A stretch of DNA of 55,077 bases from an uncultured Acidimicrobiales bacterium (GTDB lineage Bacteria; Actinomycetota; Acidimicrobiia; Acidimicrobiales; SZUA-35), in assembly GCA_938021675.1 (NCBI GenBank), contig CALIFY010000008.1:1-55077 (forward strand), read 5' to 3'. The notes beneath the pieces were generated by a model. It saw only the letters and a list, made by a program, of their open reading frames with translations, made no database searches and was not told the DNA's origin. This document shows positions 25,788 through 34,098 of the stretch, piece by piece. Position 1 is the first letter of the stretch. The number at the start of each line of letters is the position of its first letter. Both the position numbers and the translations under genes were made by a program.

Positions 25788-26998
25788 GAGACCGTCGCCT
25801 TGCCCGACCGCTTGGCGCTATCGCCTGGCTCGGTCGGCGGTTCGGGGGTGGCGTCAGCAACCGGCACCGTGGACGGAGCCGTGGACGGAGCCGTGGGCGG
25901 AGCCGGAGGGTCGGGCGTCGCCTCGACCCCGGCGACACCGCGTCGAGAGTACGTACCGGATTTCGCCTCGACGACCGGCGCCTTCGACGAGACCGACTCA
26001 TCGACCTTCACCCCGGTACCCGATGCAACCGCGGCGCGTTGGCCGAGCGCGGCGGAGGGATCGACCGTTCGTGGAGGCTCGTTCGAGGCCGATGCCGATG
26101 CCGATGCGGGCTCGGTGGTTGCCGGGTCGGTCGTCAGATCGTCCGGGGCGCGAGTAAAGCGGCCGTTGGTTGCCCTGACCCGCTTAGCTGTCACATCGAA
26201 ACGGTCGGTAGAGGGTGCGTCGTTGACCGATCGATCGGAATCGTCCGGTCCGCTCTGCAAGTAATCAAGGGGAGCGTCGGCTTTGCTGATCCGCAGGTGT
26301 TTCACCAGGTCGTCAGCGAAGCTCTGCGCGCTGCGAGCCAGCGGTGACCGACGGCGCATCTTGGTTCGACCGGCAACAGCCTCCGCACCGGATCGGTCGA
26401 TCGAGATAGAGCTGAGAACCGGCAAACCGTACTGCTCGGTTATTTCCTCGTAGGACCACGGCGACTCCCCAACCAACACCCACCCGGCCGGGATCGATAC
26501 GTCCGTCGCTTCAGAGACCTCGGCCAACGTGGTGGCTGACAAACGGAAATCTTCCCTCGTGGGACGAACCACGACACCGACCAGACTCGACGCCTCGAGC
26601 AGCGACACGATCGGCGAACCGATGGCGAGCCGGCCGCAGTCGGCGACGATCGTCGTCGGCAAACTTCGCAGGTAGATCGAAAGCTGCAAGCCTCGGGCGC
26701 TGATCAGCTTGGTCGTCTTGGCCGCCGATAGCGGCGCCACGACCGCCGGCAGACCGCCGGGCAGCTCTTGAGCGTGCCGTAGAGGGTCTGGCGCTTCGTT
26801 GCTGAGAGCCAACGCGAGGGAGGTCAAACCTGGCTCGGATGGAAGGTCGTATTGGCTGGCGATCACCCCACCGCTCAAGGCAGCTTCGACGAGGACTACT
26901 TCTTCGGCGTCGGTTCGGGTCATCGCCGCAGCTGTCGCCACCGCGGTGGTGGTAACCCCCGGCCCCCCGGTGCACGAGACAAAAGAGAGGATGGTCAC
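25784..26998 (-). CDS. tadZ: TadZ/CpaE-like ParA-family protein with degenerate P-loop
   Basis: A 404-aa protein. Residues 1-240 follow the MinD/ParA fold of TadZ: ILSFVSCTGGPGVTTTAVA at the N-terminus, VVLVEAALSGG, TTIVADCGRLAIGSPIVSLLEAS and VGVVVRPTREDF. The P-loop reads TGGPGVTTT where the family normally has KGGxGKTT, so both lysines are missing and ATP hydrolysis is doubtful. Residues from about 250 are a disordered Pro/Thr/Ala-rich tail. TadZ proteins mark the polar site for pilus assembly. GTG start with GAAAGG 7 nt upstream. Confidence 0.8.
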   Translation of the reverse strand: MTILSFVSCTGGPGVTTTAVATAAAMTRTDAEEVVLVEAALSGGVIASQYDLPSEPGLTSLALALSNEAPDPLRHAQELPGGLPAVVAPLSAAKTTKLISARGLQLSIYLRSLPTTIVADCGRLAIGSPIVSLLEASSLVGVVVRPTREDFRLSATTLAEVSEATDVSIPAGWVLVGESPWSYEEITEQYGLPVLSSISIDRSGAEAVAGRTKMRRRSPLARSAQSFADDLVKHLRISKADAPLDYLQSGPDDSDRSVNDAPSTDRFDVTAKRVRATNGRFTRAPDDLTTDPATTEPASASASASNEPPRTVDPSAALGQRAAVASGTGVKVDESVSSKAPVVEAKSGTYSRRGVAGVEATPDPPAPPTAPSTAPSTVPVADATPEPPTEPGDSAKRSGKATVS

Positions 26999-27225
26999 GT
27001 TCGGACCTTTCGCGTCCCCGGCCGTAGTGTCATCGGTCGCCTTTCGCCCTTCGAGGTCATCGAACCTTGCCCCCGCCTATCCTGCGTCTGTCCTGCCGCC
27101 TTACCCGCCTCATGTCTGCCCGGCCACTGAATCTCGGCCACCCCACGTGACCATCTTTGTCGTGCTTGGCTCTCGTCCGCTGTGTTCACCAGAGTCGAGC
27201 CGCTCCGATTTTCATCCTCACTCAC
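26995..27225 (-). CDS. Possible small protein between cpaB and tadZ
   Basis: A 76-aa frame bridging the only sizeable gap in the otherwise tightly packed pilus operon. It overlaps the cpaB stop by 8 nt (GTGAGTGA) and the tadZ start by 4 nt, which is how real genes are arranged here. Against it, the product is very polar with many Arg/Gly/Gln and uses AGA, AGG and CGA codons more than its neighbours, and no domain is visible. Low confidence. Confidence 0.3.
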   Translation of the reverse strand: MSEDENRSGSTLVNTADESQARQRWSRGVAEIQWPGRHEAGKAAGQTQDRRGQGSMTSKGERRPMTLRPGTRKVRT

Positions 27226-28033
27226 GTCCCCTCAGAGCCAATCGAACCCCGTCGCCTTCGCTGGCATCGAACACCGCCGCCGCCTGCTGATCGTTCACCA
27301 CGAGGGACACCAACAGGGTCCGTCCGTCGCTCGATGACTCGACGACGTCGAATATCACCAAGTCGCTGGCCAACGCCTCACCCTCAACGGTGGATCGAGA
27401 CACTCCTACCGCGTCGCCGCCGATCCCGCCCGAGCCACCGGCCGCGTCGGCACGGGGAGCGAATACGTCGATACGATCACCGGGAGCCATGCGGCGGGTC
27501 GGGTATTGGCCCGGCTCGAGCAGCAGGCCGATGACCGACTCCTCGCTGTCGATCAATTGATCTTCGGTGGCCAGGTCGGCCGGCGACACCAAATCGCCCG
27601 GTTCGAGATCGTGGGCGGCAAATCGACCTTCGACATCGGACAGCGATGCGATAGTGGAGACGTCGCCCCCGAGCGCGACCTCGGCGACGGCCAAGTCTTC
27701 ACGGGTGATGACCTCGCCGTGCTGGATTCCCTCGGCGATCACCACCGCTGGTATACGTTGGTTGTATCGACTGAAAAGCAGCAGGCCACCCAACCCACCG
27801 CCCACGATGAGCAGGGCGGCCAAGATCGCTTGTGGTGCGCGGGATCGGACGGAGCGGGGCGGGGCGAGTGGCAGCGAGTCGGTGGGGTGCCGCTCGACCG
27901 TGGCGCCATTGGGTGATGCGTCGTCTGCGGTGGACCGGCTTGAATTTCCGCCTGAGCGACGCGCGATTCTCCTGCCCGAGCGCGACGCGTCTCGGTGTTC
28001 GCCGGACGGAACGTTGGTGGTCGGGCTTTTCAT
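27218..28033 (-). CDS. cpaB: SAF-domain CpaB/RcpC-like pilus assembly protein
   Basis: A 271-aa protein, first gene of the Tad operon. A basic disordered cytoplasmic segment precedes a membrane helix (APQAILAALLIVGGGLGGLLLF), then a SAF domain (IPAVVIAEGIQHGEVITREDLAVAEVAL in part) and a second beta-rich domain (EESVIGLLLEPGQYP; APGDRIDVFAP). These are the hallmarks of CpaB/RcpC, which in Gram-negatives links to the secretin; with no secretin here it may contact peptidoglycan. ATG 28033 is used; a TTG at 28066 is also in frame. Confidence 0.85.
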   Translation of the reverse strand: MKSPTTNVPSGEHRDASRSGRRIARRSGGNSSRSTADDASPNGATVERHPTDSLPLAPPRSVRSRAPQAILAALLIVGGGLGGLLLFSRYNQRIPAVVIAEGIQHGEVITREDLAVAEVALGGDVSTIASLSDVEGRFAAHDLEPGDLVSPADLATEDQLIDSEESVIGLLLEPGQYPTRRMAPGDRIDVFAPRADAAGGSGGIGGDAVGVSRSTVEGEALASDLVIFDVVESSSDGRTLLVSLVVNDQQAAAVFDASEGDGVRLALRGRE

Positions 28034-28154
28034 CGGCGGTCGCAAAGTTCGGTCGTAGCGGAACAAATACGTTACAGCGACAAGATGGTGCTGTCACCCC
28101 CAACCACCCTTTGGCGTGTCATTTTACGGTTCAAAAGCCGCATGTTACTGCAAT

Positions 28155-28204
28155 CGGCCACATGCTCGTTGATCAATGGTGTTAGATCGACGGGCATGTG
28201 GCCG
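28155..28204 (-). terminator. Long hairpin downstream of the ABC operon
   Basis: CGGCCACATGC at 28155-28165 is perfectly mirrored at 28194-28204. The stem continues inward (28166-28174 with 28185-28193) with two imperfect positions, giving about 20 bp closed by a 10-nt loop. It lies 65 bp past the stop of the binding-protein gene and about 120 bp before the Tad operon start. The likely role is terminating the ABC operon, though there is no T-run. Confidence 0.6.
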
Positions 28205-28269
28205 GATGGAACCTCCCATTTGCAGCGAGGTATCTCAATAACTCCCGGAGCGGGACCTCGATGCCTAGA

Positions 28270-29418
28270 TCAGAACCCGATCGATTCATCGATGAATTCG
28301 TTTGTGACAAGGTCTTCGGCGGTGAGGCCGTCTGGCACCGATATCGACGGCACTTGCTCGCCGGTGACCTCGATTACCTCTCCGACCCGATCGGTGTCGA
28401 AGTTTCCTGCGGTTTGGTCTGAACCGTTTCCGACGATTTCCAACGAGCCCATCTGAACGACCGTATTGGAGACGCTTTCTTCGCTCAGCTGCCAGAAGCT
28501 GTCGAGATCCTCTACCGCTTGCAGAATGGCGGCGTTGGTCGCGGTTGGATCTTGCTGGAAGTCGACCATCGACTGCTGAACCAGTGGCACAAAGGCAGCG
28601 AGGCACGACCGGGCCGCGTCGTCGAGATTACTATCGAGAATGGTCAACGGACCCTGGTACAGCTCGTATCCAGAATCGTGGATAAGTAGGGACTCGACCG
28701 GCTTGCCCCACTCGTCGAACACGTTCTCGTAGTTATACGGCTCTTGGGTGGCGAACCCTTGCTGGATGATCGCGCCACCCTCGGCGATAAACCGAGTCGG
28801 CGAACCATCATAGGAACCGTCAAGCTGAGCTTCATCGACCAACCCAGCACCTACCAAATACTCGGTGTACGAGGCTCCAGCAAAGTGGTTGATGACCGCC
28901 TCGGTGTCCTTGACATCGTCCCACGACTCGATCTGGTAGGTGCCCGGGTCCCACATGATGATCTGGGGATTGATTTCCAGCGGTGCCACGACCGCGGTCG
29001 TTGGGAAGTCTGAGAAGTTGGAGATGGCCTCGTCGGTGTTGACGTAGCCGAGGAAAATGTCGTCGTCGGTCGCCATAAGGGCAACCGTTTGCTGGGATCC
29101 AACGAACGGACCGCCAGCCCGAATCTCCACCTCGATCGACGGATCGGCAGCCAACGGCCCGGTGAACCTACCGGACTCGGCATCGACGCTGCCTTCTCCG
29201 GCGGTCAGGTTGTAGATGGCGCCGTGTTCTGGTTCGGGGAACCAGTCGGTCTGAATTACGATGGGGTTCGGGCATTGGGCGAGATCGCCCCCGACTGCCG
29301 CATCTCCATCACCGCCATCGGTTCCGGTCTCGGTTTCATCGTCACCGCCACACCCGGCAGCGACGAGTCCGAAGACCACTAGCACCTTCAGTAGCCGACC
29401 TAGCATTTTCTGATTCAT
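28270..29418 (-). CDS. ABC transporter substrate-binding lipoprotein (NMT1/SsuA-like)
   Basis: A 382-aa lipoprotein with signal peptide and lipobox LVAAGC (Cys23), then an Asp/Gly-rich linker and a periplasmic-binding fold of the NMT1/THI5-SsuA class (IVIQTDWFPEPEHGAIYNL at the ligand-binding start; DDIFLGYVNTDEAI; ESWDDVKDTEAVINHF). The family captures thiamine-pyrimidine precursors, sulfonates or nitriles. The deaminase-like gene in the same operon suggests a pyrimidine-like or heterocyclic ligand. ATG 29418 is used; a longer in-frame extension upstream overlaps the permease gene and is not real. Last gene of the operon. Confidence 0.9.
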   Translation of the reverse strand: MNQKMLGRLLKVLVVFGLVAAGCGGDDETETGTDGGDGDAAVGGDLAQCPNPIVIQTDWFPEPEHGAIYNLTAGEGSVDAESGRFTGPLAADPSIEVEIRAGGPFVGSQQTVALMATDDDIFLGYVNTDEAISNFSDFPTTAVVAPLEINPQIIMWDPGTYQIESWDDVKDTEAVINHFAGASYTEYLVGAGLVDEAQLDGSYDGSPTRFIAEGGAIIQQGFATQEPYNYENVFDEWGKPVESLLIHDSGYELYQGPLTILDSNLDDAARSCLAAFVPLVQQSMVDFQQDPTATNAAILQAVEDLDSFWQLSEESVSNTVVQMGSLEIVGNGSDQTAGNFDTDRVGEVIEVTGEQVPSISVPDGLTAEDLVTNEFIDESIGF

Positions 29419-29447
29419 TGAGCATCTCTCTCTGACCGGTGGTGGCC

Positions 29448-30269
29448 TCAGCGCACCTGTTTGTACCACGAGCTTGTGAGTCGCTTGCCGACCCACCCAA
29501 AGAATTGAAAGAACACCACACCCAGCAAGGCGGACAGGATCACCGCCGCGATCATCTCCGCCGGCCGTAGCCGATTCGAGTACAGCAAGATTCGGTTGCC
29601 GAGGTCTCGGGGGCCTCGTTGGAAGAAGAACCCGCCGACGATGGCTCCGATCACCGAAAGGCCTGACGAGATTTGGAACCCGGTGAACATCGCCGGAAGG
29701 GCGGCCGGAAATTGGAGCTTCGTTAGCCTGGTCCATCGAGAGGCCTGGTGGAGGGTGAACAAATCGTGCTGGGGGCCTTCTGCCGATTTCAGCCCGAAGA
29801 GCGTGTTGGTGATGATCGGGAAGAGCGAGATGATCACACAAACGAGAATGCGGGCGTTGAAACCGAACCCGAAGAGGAGCCCGATCAGCGGAACGAGGGC
29901 CAGAATCGGAACGGTCTGCAGCAGTACCGCATACGGGTAGAACGACGTCTCGATCCAGTCGGCTTGGCTCATCAACGTGGCAAAGATGACGCCGAGCACC
30001 ATGGCGATTACCAAGCCGGCGAGTGCGACGACGAAGGTCAGGCCGAGCGCTGACAACAGCTGCCACGGTTGCTCGCCTTCCGGGCCGCCACCAAAGAACT
30101 CCGACACCACGGTGTGGGGGTAGGCCAGTGCCGTTTTTCGGCCGTTCTCATCGAGCCCGAACAGAGCGTAGAGGTACCACAAGCCGGTGAAGCCAGCGAG
30201 CACGATGAGGGGCGGGATGAATCGGGCCCCACGGTCGACCAACCGGGTCCGCGCCTCGCTTGAGTTCAC
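29448..30269 (-). CDS. ABC transporter permease (SsuC/ThiX-like)
   Basis: A 273-aa inner-membrane permease of the BPD_transp_1 family with about six helices. The cytoplasmic EAA-type loop (SAEGPQHDLFTLHQASRWTRLTKLQFPAALP in part) contacts the ATPase. Length and architecture match SsuC/TauC/ThiX. The GTG start at 30269 sits inside a 14-bp tandem duplication. Confidence 0.9.
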   Translation of the reverse strand: MNSSEARTRLVDRGARFIPPLIVLAGFTGLWYLYALFGLDENGRKTALAYPHTVVSEFFGGGPEGEQPWQLLSALGLTFVVALAGLVIAMVLGVIFATLMSQADWIETSFYPYAVLLQTVPILALVPLIGLLFGFGFNARILVCVIISLFPIITNTLFGLKSAEGPQHDLFTLHQASRWTRLTKLQFPAALPAMFTGFQISSGLSVIGAIVGGFFFQRGPRDLGNRILLYSNRLRPAEMIAAVILSALLGVVFFQFFGWVGKRLTSSWYKQVR

Positions 30270-30300
30270 TGTGTTGATGTCACTGTGTTGATTTCACTGG
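30266..30300. repeat. Tandem 14-bp repeat over the permease start codon
   Basis: TCACTGTGTTGAT(G/T) occurs twice in tandem at 30266-30279 and 30280-30293, followed by TCACTGG. On the coding strand each unit contains ATCAACACAGTGA, so the duplication produces a second GTG just upstream of the used one. No Shine-Dalgarno sequence is visible inside the repeat. Confidence 0.7.
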
Positions 30301-30316
30301 CTCGTAGGGACGTGGC

Positions 30317-31072
30317 TCACGCGTGGGCTCCTCGGAGTGCGAGGCTGATCTCACCACTCAACTCAGCGAACGTCGAATCGAAACGGAGGTCTTCTTGACG
30401 GGGGTAATCGAACGGGATGTCGTAGCTGCCAACGATCGTGCCGGGGCGGCCCGACATCACATGAACCTTGGTGCTTAGAAAAACCGCCTCGGTGATCGAG
30501 TGGGTGATGAACAACCCGGCGAAACCCTCATGAAGGAACAGCCGGAGGGTTTCGGAGTTCAGGCGCTCCCGGGTTATCTCGTCGAGCGCGCCGAACGGTT
30601 CGTCGAATAGGAACACCGGCGGTTTCATGACCAGCGACCGGGCCAGCGAGGCCCGCATCCGCATCCCGCCGGAAAGCTGACGGGGATAGTGATTCTCGAA
30701 ACCGGAAAGACCGACCAGATCGATGGCGTCCGCCGTCCGATCACGCCGCTGCTGTGCCGACATGTCGTGAAGTTCGGCGAACAGTTCGATGTTCCGGCCC
30801 ACGGTGCGCCACGGGAGGAGGGTTGCGTCTTGAAAGACGTAGCCGACGTTTTGACGATCGACGTGGCAAGAACCAGATGTCGGCTCGTCCAGTCCGGAGG
30901 CGATCCGCAACAGCGTCGACTTTCCGCAGCCCGATGGGCCGACGACGGTGATCAGTTCACCGGCCCGAACCTCGAACGAGACATCGGTGAGGGCTTCGGT
31001 CCCATCGGGGAAGATCTTGCCAATGCGGTCGAACCGCAACGCCGGGGTTGCCGACGTGGGATCACCATTCAC
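30317..31072 (-). CDS. ABC transporter ATP-binding protein (SsuB/ThiZ-like)
   Basis: A 251-aa ATPase with all motifs: Walker A GPSGCGKSTLL, Q-loop GYVFQDATLLPW, signature LSGGMRMR, Walker B VFLFDEPFGALD and switch His in LFITHSITEA. It is the nitrate/sulfonate/taurine-type class. The GTG at 31072 is preferred (GGGGAG 7 nt upstream) over 31096; it overlaps the stop of the amidohydrolase by 11 nt. Confidence 0.95.
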   Translation of the reverse strand: MNGDPTSATPALRFDRIGKIFPDGTEALTDVSFEVRAGELITVVGPSGCGKSTLLRIASGLDEPTSGSCHVDRQNVGYVFQDATLLPWRTVGRNIELFAELHDMSAQQRRDRTADAIDLVGLSGFENHYPRQLSGGMRMRASLARSLVMKPPVFLFDEPFGALDEITRERLNSETLRLFLHEGFAGLFITHSITEAVFLSTKVHVMSGRPGTIVGSYDIPFDYPRQEDLRFDSTFAELSGEISLALRGAHA

Positions 31073-32393
31073 GCTGCTGCTCCCCGCTCCGGCCACGCTT
31101 GAAAGGATAGAGCGTGGGTGCCGGCGACTGCCTCATTGACCTATCCCCTCGTCCGGCAGGCTCGCCCCGGCTACGTCCGTCCCATACGATCGAACCGGCC
31201 CGAATCACGATCCGATCGGGAGGACTTGCGGCCACAAGGTCGGTGAGACTATCGCTCTTGATGGCCACCAAATCCGCAACCGATCCCACCTCGACCTCGA
31301 TCGGGGTCAGTCCGAGCACGGCCCGCCCATCGGCTGATATCGCCGAGACCGACCGATCTATGGTGCGGTGACCAGCCATGACCAGCAGAGCGGCCGCTTC
31401 GAGCGGGTCGGCTCGCCCCAGGGGGCAGAACGGGTCCCGTAGGTTGTCGCCGCCGGCGGCCACCGTCACGCCGGCGGCATCGAGGGCGGCCAGGGCGGTC
31501 AGACCTCGGGGCGGGGCGACGGTCAAACCGCGGGCCTGAAGGTACAGGTTGGTTTGGGGCAGGGTGACGACCGATATGCCGGCGGCGGCCACAAGCTCGG
31601 AGATTCGCTGCTGCTCGCCCGATGGCTTAGCGCCCAGGGCTACGGCGTGGCTGGCGGTGGACAACGGCTCGAATCCGAGGGCCAGCACCCGAGCGGCGAG
31701 GGTCTCGACGTCGACCGACGAAGGGTCGAGCGTCTCGTCGGCGTGAAGATCGATGGGACAGCCGTACTCTCCAGCTATGTCGAGCAGGAGATCGATGGCT
31801 CGTGGCGGGTCGCTCTCGATATGGGGAACACCGCCAACCGCGTCAAGTCCGTGGTCGAGCGCCTCCCGCAGCAGCTCGATCATCGCCGGTCCGTCGGGTC
31901 CCGTCAGGCCGACGACCAAGCCGACGAGCTGTAGATCGAGGCGGTCGGCCAGCGCCGCTTTGACCTCCAAGAGGGCGTCGACGGCCACGGTGCCGATGTC
32001 GAGCCCAATGTCGACATGAGTTCGGATAGCGGTCGCGCCGGACTGCAGCAGCATGTTGGCGGCCCGTCCCGCTCTGTTGACGTAGTCGGCGGCCAGGATG
32101 GACGGTCGGTACGCCCGCCATGCCTCGATCGCCCCGCCGAGATCTCCCGTTTCGTTGGTGACCGAGTCGACGGTAAGCGCCTTGTCGAGGTGGGCATGGG
32201 GTTCGACGAATGCCGGTAGGAGCAGATGGCCGGTCAGATCCACCTCGTGTATGGGCGCCTGCTCTGGCTGTTGCGCTACTAGCTGGTTGGTTTGCTGTCG
32301 GGCCGATGTCGGCTCGACGGCGATGATGGAGCCGTCGACGATTGCCACATCGACGACAACGCCATCGGTCAACGTTGCGTTGGTGAGCAACAC
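31062..32393 (-). CDS. Cytosine-deaminase-like amidohydrolase
   Basis: A 443-aa metallo-hydrolase of the CodA branch. Metal and catalytic residues are in place: HAH (H66, H68), H217 and E220 in LHADE, H249 in TASHAVAL and D316 in AGGDNLRDPF, matching in order and spacing the residues known from E. coli CodA. The segment that carries the cytosine-binding Gln in CodA (around AFPQ) reads GLVVGLTG here, so cytosine is unlikely to be the substrate. A related ring or side-chain deamination is inferred. It lies 7 bp after the LLM oxidoreductase gene, in one operon with the ABC transporter. Confidence 0.85.
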   Translation of the reverse strand: MLLTNATLTDGVVVDVAIVDGSIIAVEPTSARQQTNQLVAQQPEQAPIHEVDLTGHLLLPAFVEPHAHLDKALTVDSVTNETGDLGGAIEAWRAYRPSILAADYVNRAGRAANMLLQSGATAIRTHVDIGLDIGTVAVDALLEVKAALADRLDLQLVGLVVGLTGPDGPAMIELLREALDHGLDAVGGVPHIESDPPRAIDLLLDIAGEYGCPIDLHADETLDPSSVDVETLAARVLALGFEPLSTASHAVALGAKPSGEQQRISELVAAAGISVVTLPQTNLYLQARGLTVAPPRGLTALAALDAAGVTVAAGGDNLRDPFCPLGRADPLEAAALLVMAGHRTIDRSVSAISADGRAVLGLTPIEVEVGSVADLVAIKSDSLTDLVAASPPDRIVIRAGSIVWDGRSRGEPAGRGDRSMRQSPAPTLYPFKRGRSGEQQREW

Positions 32394-32400
32394 GGAATGG

Positions 32401-33555
32401 TCAACCGAGCTTTGGCAGTACGTCTTCGGCGAAGCGGGTCAGCTGCTCTGCGGTACGTCCGTATGGGTCGCCGGGCATGTTGGGGAAGATCACGAGATCG
32501 TCGAGACCACCAAGTGCTTTGTCGTAGAAGGCGATCCCTTCCAGAATGTCATCGGCGGTGCCAACAAGCCACGTCTTGTTTTCGATCGACTGTTCCAACG
32601 TCGGGATCAGACCGGCGGGCGACGGTTTCCCGTCAGGTCCCATATAGCCACGACTCCAACCGTACGGACCGAGAAACTTCCAGAACTCGTCGTGACCGTT
32701 GCGAACCTCGGCCATCGCCTGTTCCTTGGAATCGGCGATCCAGGGGGTGAGGACGAGGAGCCGTCTCTCCCCCGCCGCCAGTTGGCGGTCGTGACTCTCG
32801 GCGTAGTTGTCGGCGAACGTCGACCAGAACTGGCGGACAAACTCGTGGTGCTTCAACCAGAACACACCACCCCAACCTTTGCGGGGCACGTAGTCGAGGG
32901 TTGGCGGAGAGGTGACGGCCTGCCAGGTCTCGAACGGGTGAAGTGGCCGAGGTACCAGGGTGAGTTGTTCCACGAAACCGCCGCGGTCGGGGATCCCGGC
33001 CGGCGGGAACTGATAGAACTCGCCCTCGAACGAAAATCTCTCCTCGGTGAGGGACCGCTGGATCACATCCATCGCTTCGTCGAACTGCTTGCGGTTCAAG
33101 GCGTCGGCCTCGGCCTTGTCCGGGTTGTCGAAACTGCCGATGTCGGTGCCGAGGGCCCGGGCCTCACGAGGCACGGTGCCGCGGCCAACGCCGAGGATGG
33201 CCCGCCCGCCGGAGATGTTATGAACCGTAGCGAAGTCTTCGGCCAGTTTGAGGGGATGCCACTGACCAACGATGTTGAACATCGTCCCGATACGGATACG
33301 CGTCGTACGCTCGGCCAGGATGGCGCTGAAGAGCAGACCGTTCGGCACCACCTCGTAGCCTTCGTGCTGAAAGTGGTGCTCGGTCAGCCAGTAGCTGTCG
33401 TAGCCGAGCTGGTCGCACAGCACGCCCATCTCCAACATCTGTTCCGATGCCCGCCACATCTGCTCGTTTGTGGCCCGTCGATCGGTGGGTGCCGGTGGTC
33501 CGGCGCCCGCGTCGTCCATCTCCACCCCACCGAACAGGAACGCACCGACTCGCAT
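32401..33555 (-). CDS. LLM-class flavin-dependent oxidoreductase
   Basis: A 384-aa luciferase-like monooxygenase/oxidoreductase with a TIM-barrel pattern: MRVGAFLFGG, LGYDSYWLTEHHFQHEGY (the conserved EHH of bacterial luciferases), RIRIGTMFNIVGQWHPLKLAEDFATV (in part), SGGRAILGVGRG and the C-terminal VGTADDILEGI. Such enzymes use reduced FMN or F420 to oxidise or open small organic substrates, RutA being one pyrimidine-cleaving case. Transcribed before the amidohydrolase with a 7-bp gap, so probably the next or previous catabolic step. Confidence 0.9.
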   Translation of the reverse strand: MRVGAFLFGGVEMDDAGAGPPAPTDRRATNEQMWRASEQMLEMGVLCDQLGYDSYWLTEHHFQHEGYEVVPNGLLFSAILAERTTRIRIGTMFNIVGQWHPLKLAEDFATVHNISGGRAILGVGRGTVPREARALGTDIGSFDNPDKAEADALNRKQFDEAMDVIQRSLTEERFSFEGEFYQFPPAGIPDRGGFVEQLTLVPRPLHPFETWQAVTSPPTLDYVPRKGWGGVFWLKHHEFVRQFWSTFADNYAESHDRQLAAGERRLLVLTPWIADSKEQAMAEVRNGHDEFWKFLGPYGWSRGYMGPDGKPSPAGLIPTLEQSIENKTWLVGTADDILEGIAFYDKALGGLDDLVIFPNMPGDPYGRTAEQLTRFAEDVLPKLG

Positions 33556-33637
33556 GCTCCCAACAGTAGAACAATTGGTCCCAAAACGATTACTGGTTCG
33601 CCACTCGATACCGGGGATGGCGGAAGCCGCAACGGTT

Positions 33638-34096
33638 CTAGGTGTAGTGCAGGGGGAGCGCGGTGGTGTACTTGATCGGTTCCATGACGAAGGTCGATCG
33701 GACGTCGCTCAGGTCGACCTCTTCGATCAGTCGTTGGTAGAACGAGTCGTAGGCGGCGATATCGGGAACGACGACCTTCAGCAGGTAGTCGATCTCGCCG
33801 CTGGTTCGCAGGGCTTCCACGATCTCGGGGAACCGGTCGATGCCAGCGATGAACCGGTCGAGCCAGTCCTTACTGTGTTCGCTGGTCCGGATGAAGACGA
33901 GGGCGGTCACCGCCAGGTTGACTTTGGCCGGATCGACCAAAGCGACCCGCTTGGCCAGTACGCCAGACTCTTCGAGGTTTCGAATCCGTCGCCAGCACGG
34001 GGTGGACGTCAGGCCGACGAGTTCGCCGATCTCGCGAACCGACAGCGTGGCGTCCTCTTGTAGGAGGCGAACGATTTCCCGATCTATTGGGTCCAC
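33638..34096 (-). CDS. Lrp/AsnC-family transcriptional regulator
   Basis: A 152-aa regulator: N-terminal winged helix (MDPIDREIVRLLQEDATLSV; GLTSTPCWRRIRNLEESGVL) and C-terminal RAM/Lrp ligand-binding domain (TALVFIRTSEH; VEALRTSGEIDYLLKVVVPD). Length is standard. GTG start at 34096 lies 2 bp from a palindrome that matches the Lrp consensus, suggesting autorepression. The catabolic/ABC operon follows in the same direction after 82 bp, so this is probably its regulator. Confidence 0.9.
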   Translation of the reverse strand: MDPIDREIVRLLQEDATLSVREIGELVGLTSTPCWRRIRNLEESGVLAKRVALVDPAKVNLAVTALVFIRTSEHSKDWLDRFIAGIDRFPEIVEALRTSGEIDYLLKVVVPDIAAYDSFYQRLIEEVDLSDVRSTFVMEPIKYTTALPLHYT

Positions 34097-34098
34097 AA

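Noticed and set aside
28270-30066. 598-aa version of the binding-protein gene
   Set aside because: The extra N-terminal part is the out-of-frame permease gene; the lipoprotein signal starts at 29418.
32098-33675. 525-aa plus-strand frame
   Set aside because: Runs antiparallel to the LLM oxidoreductase and amidohydrolase genes, which have clear family motifs; composition is that of an antisense frame.
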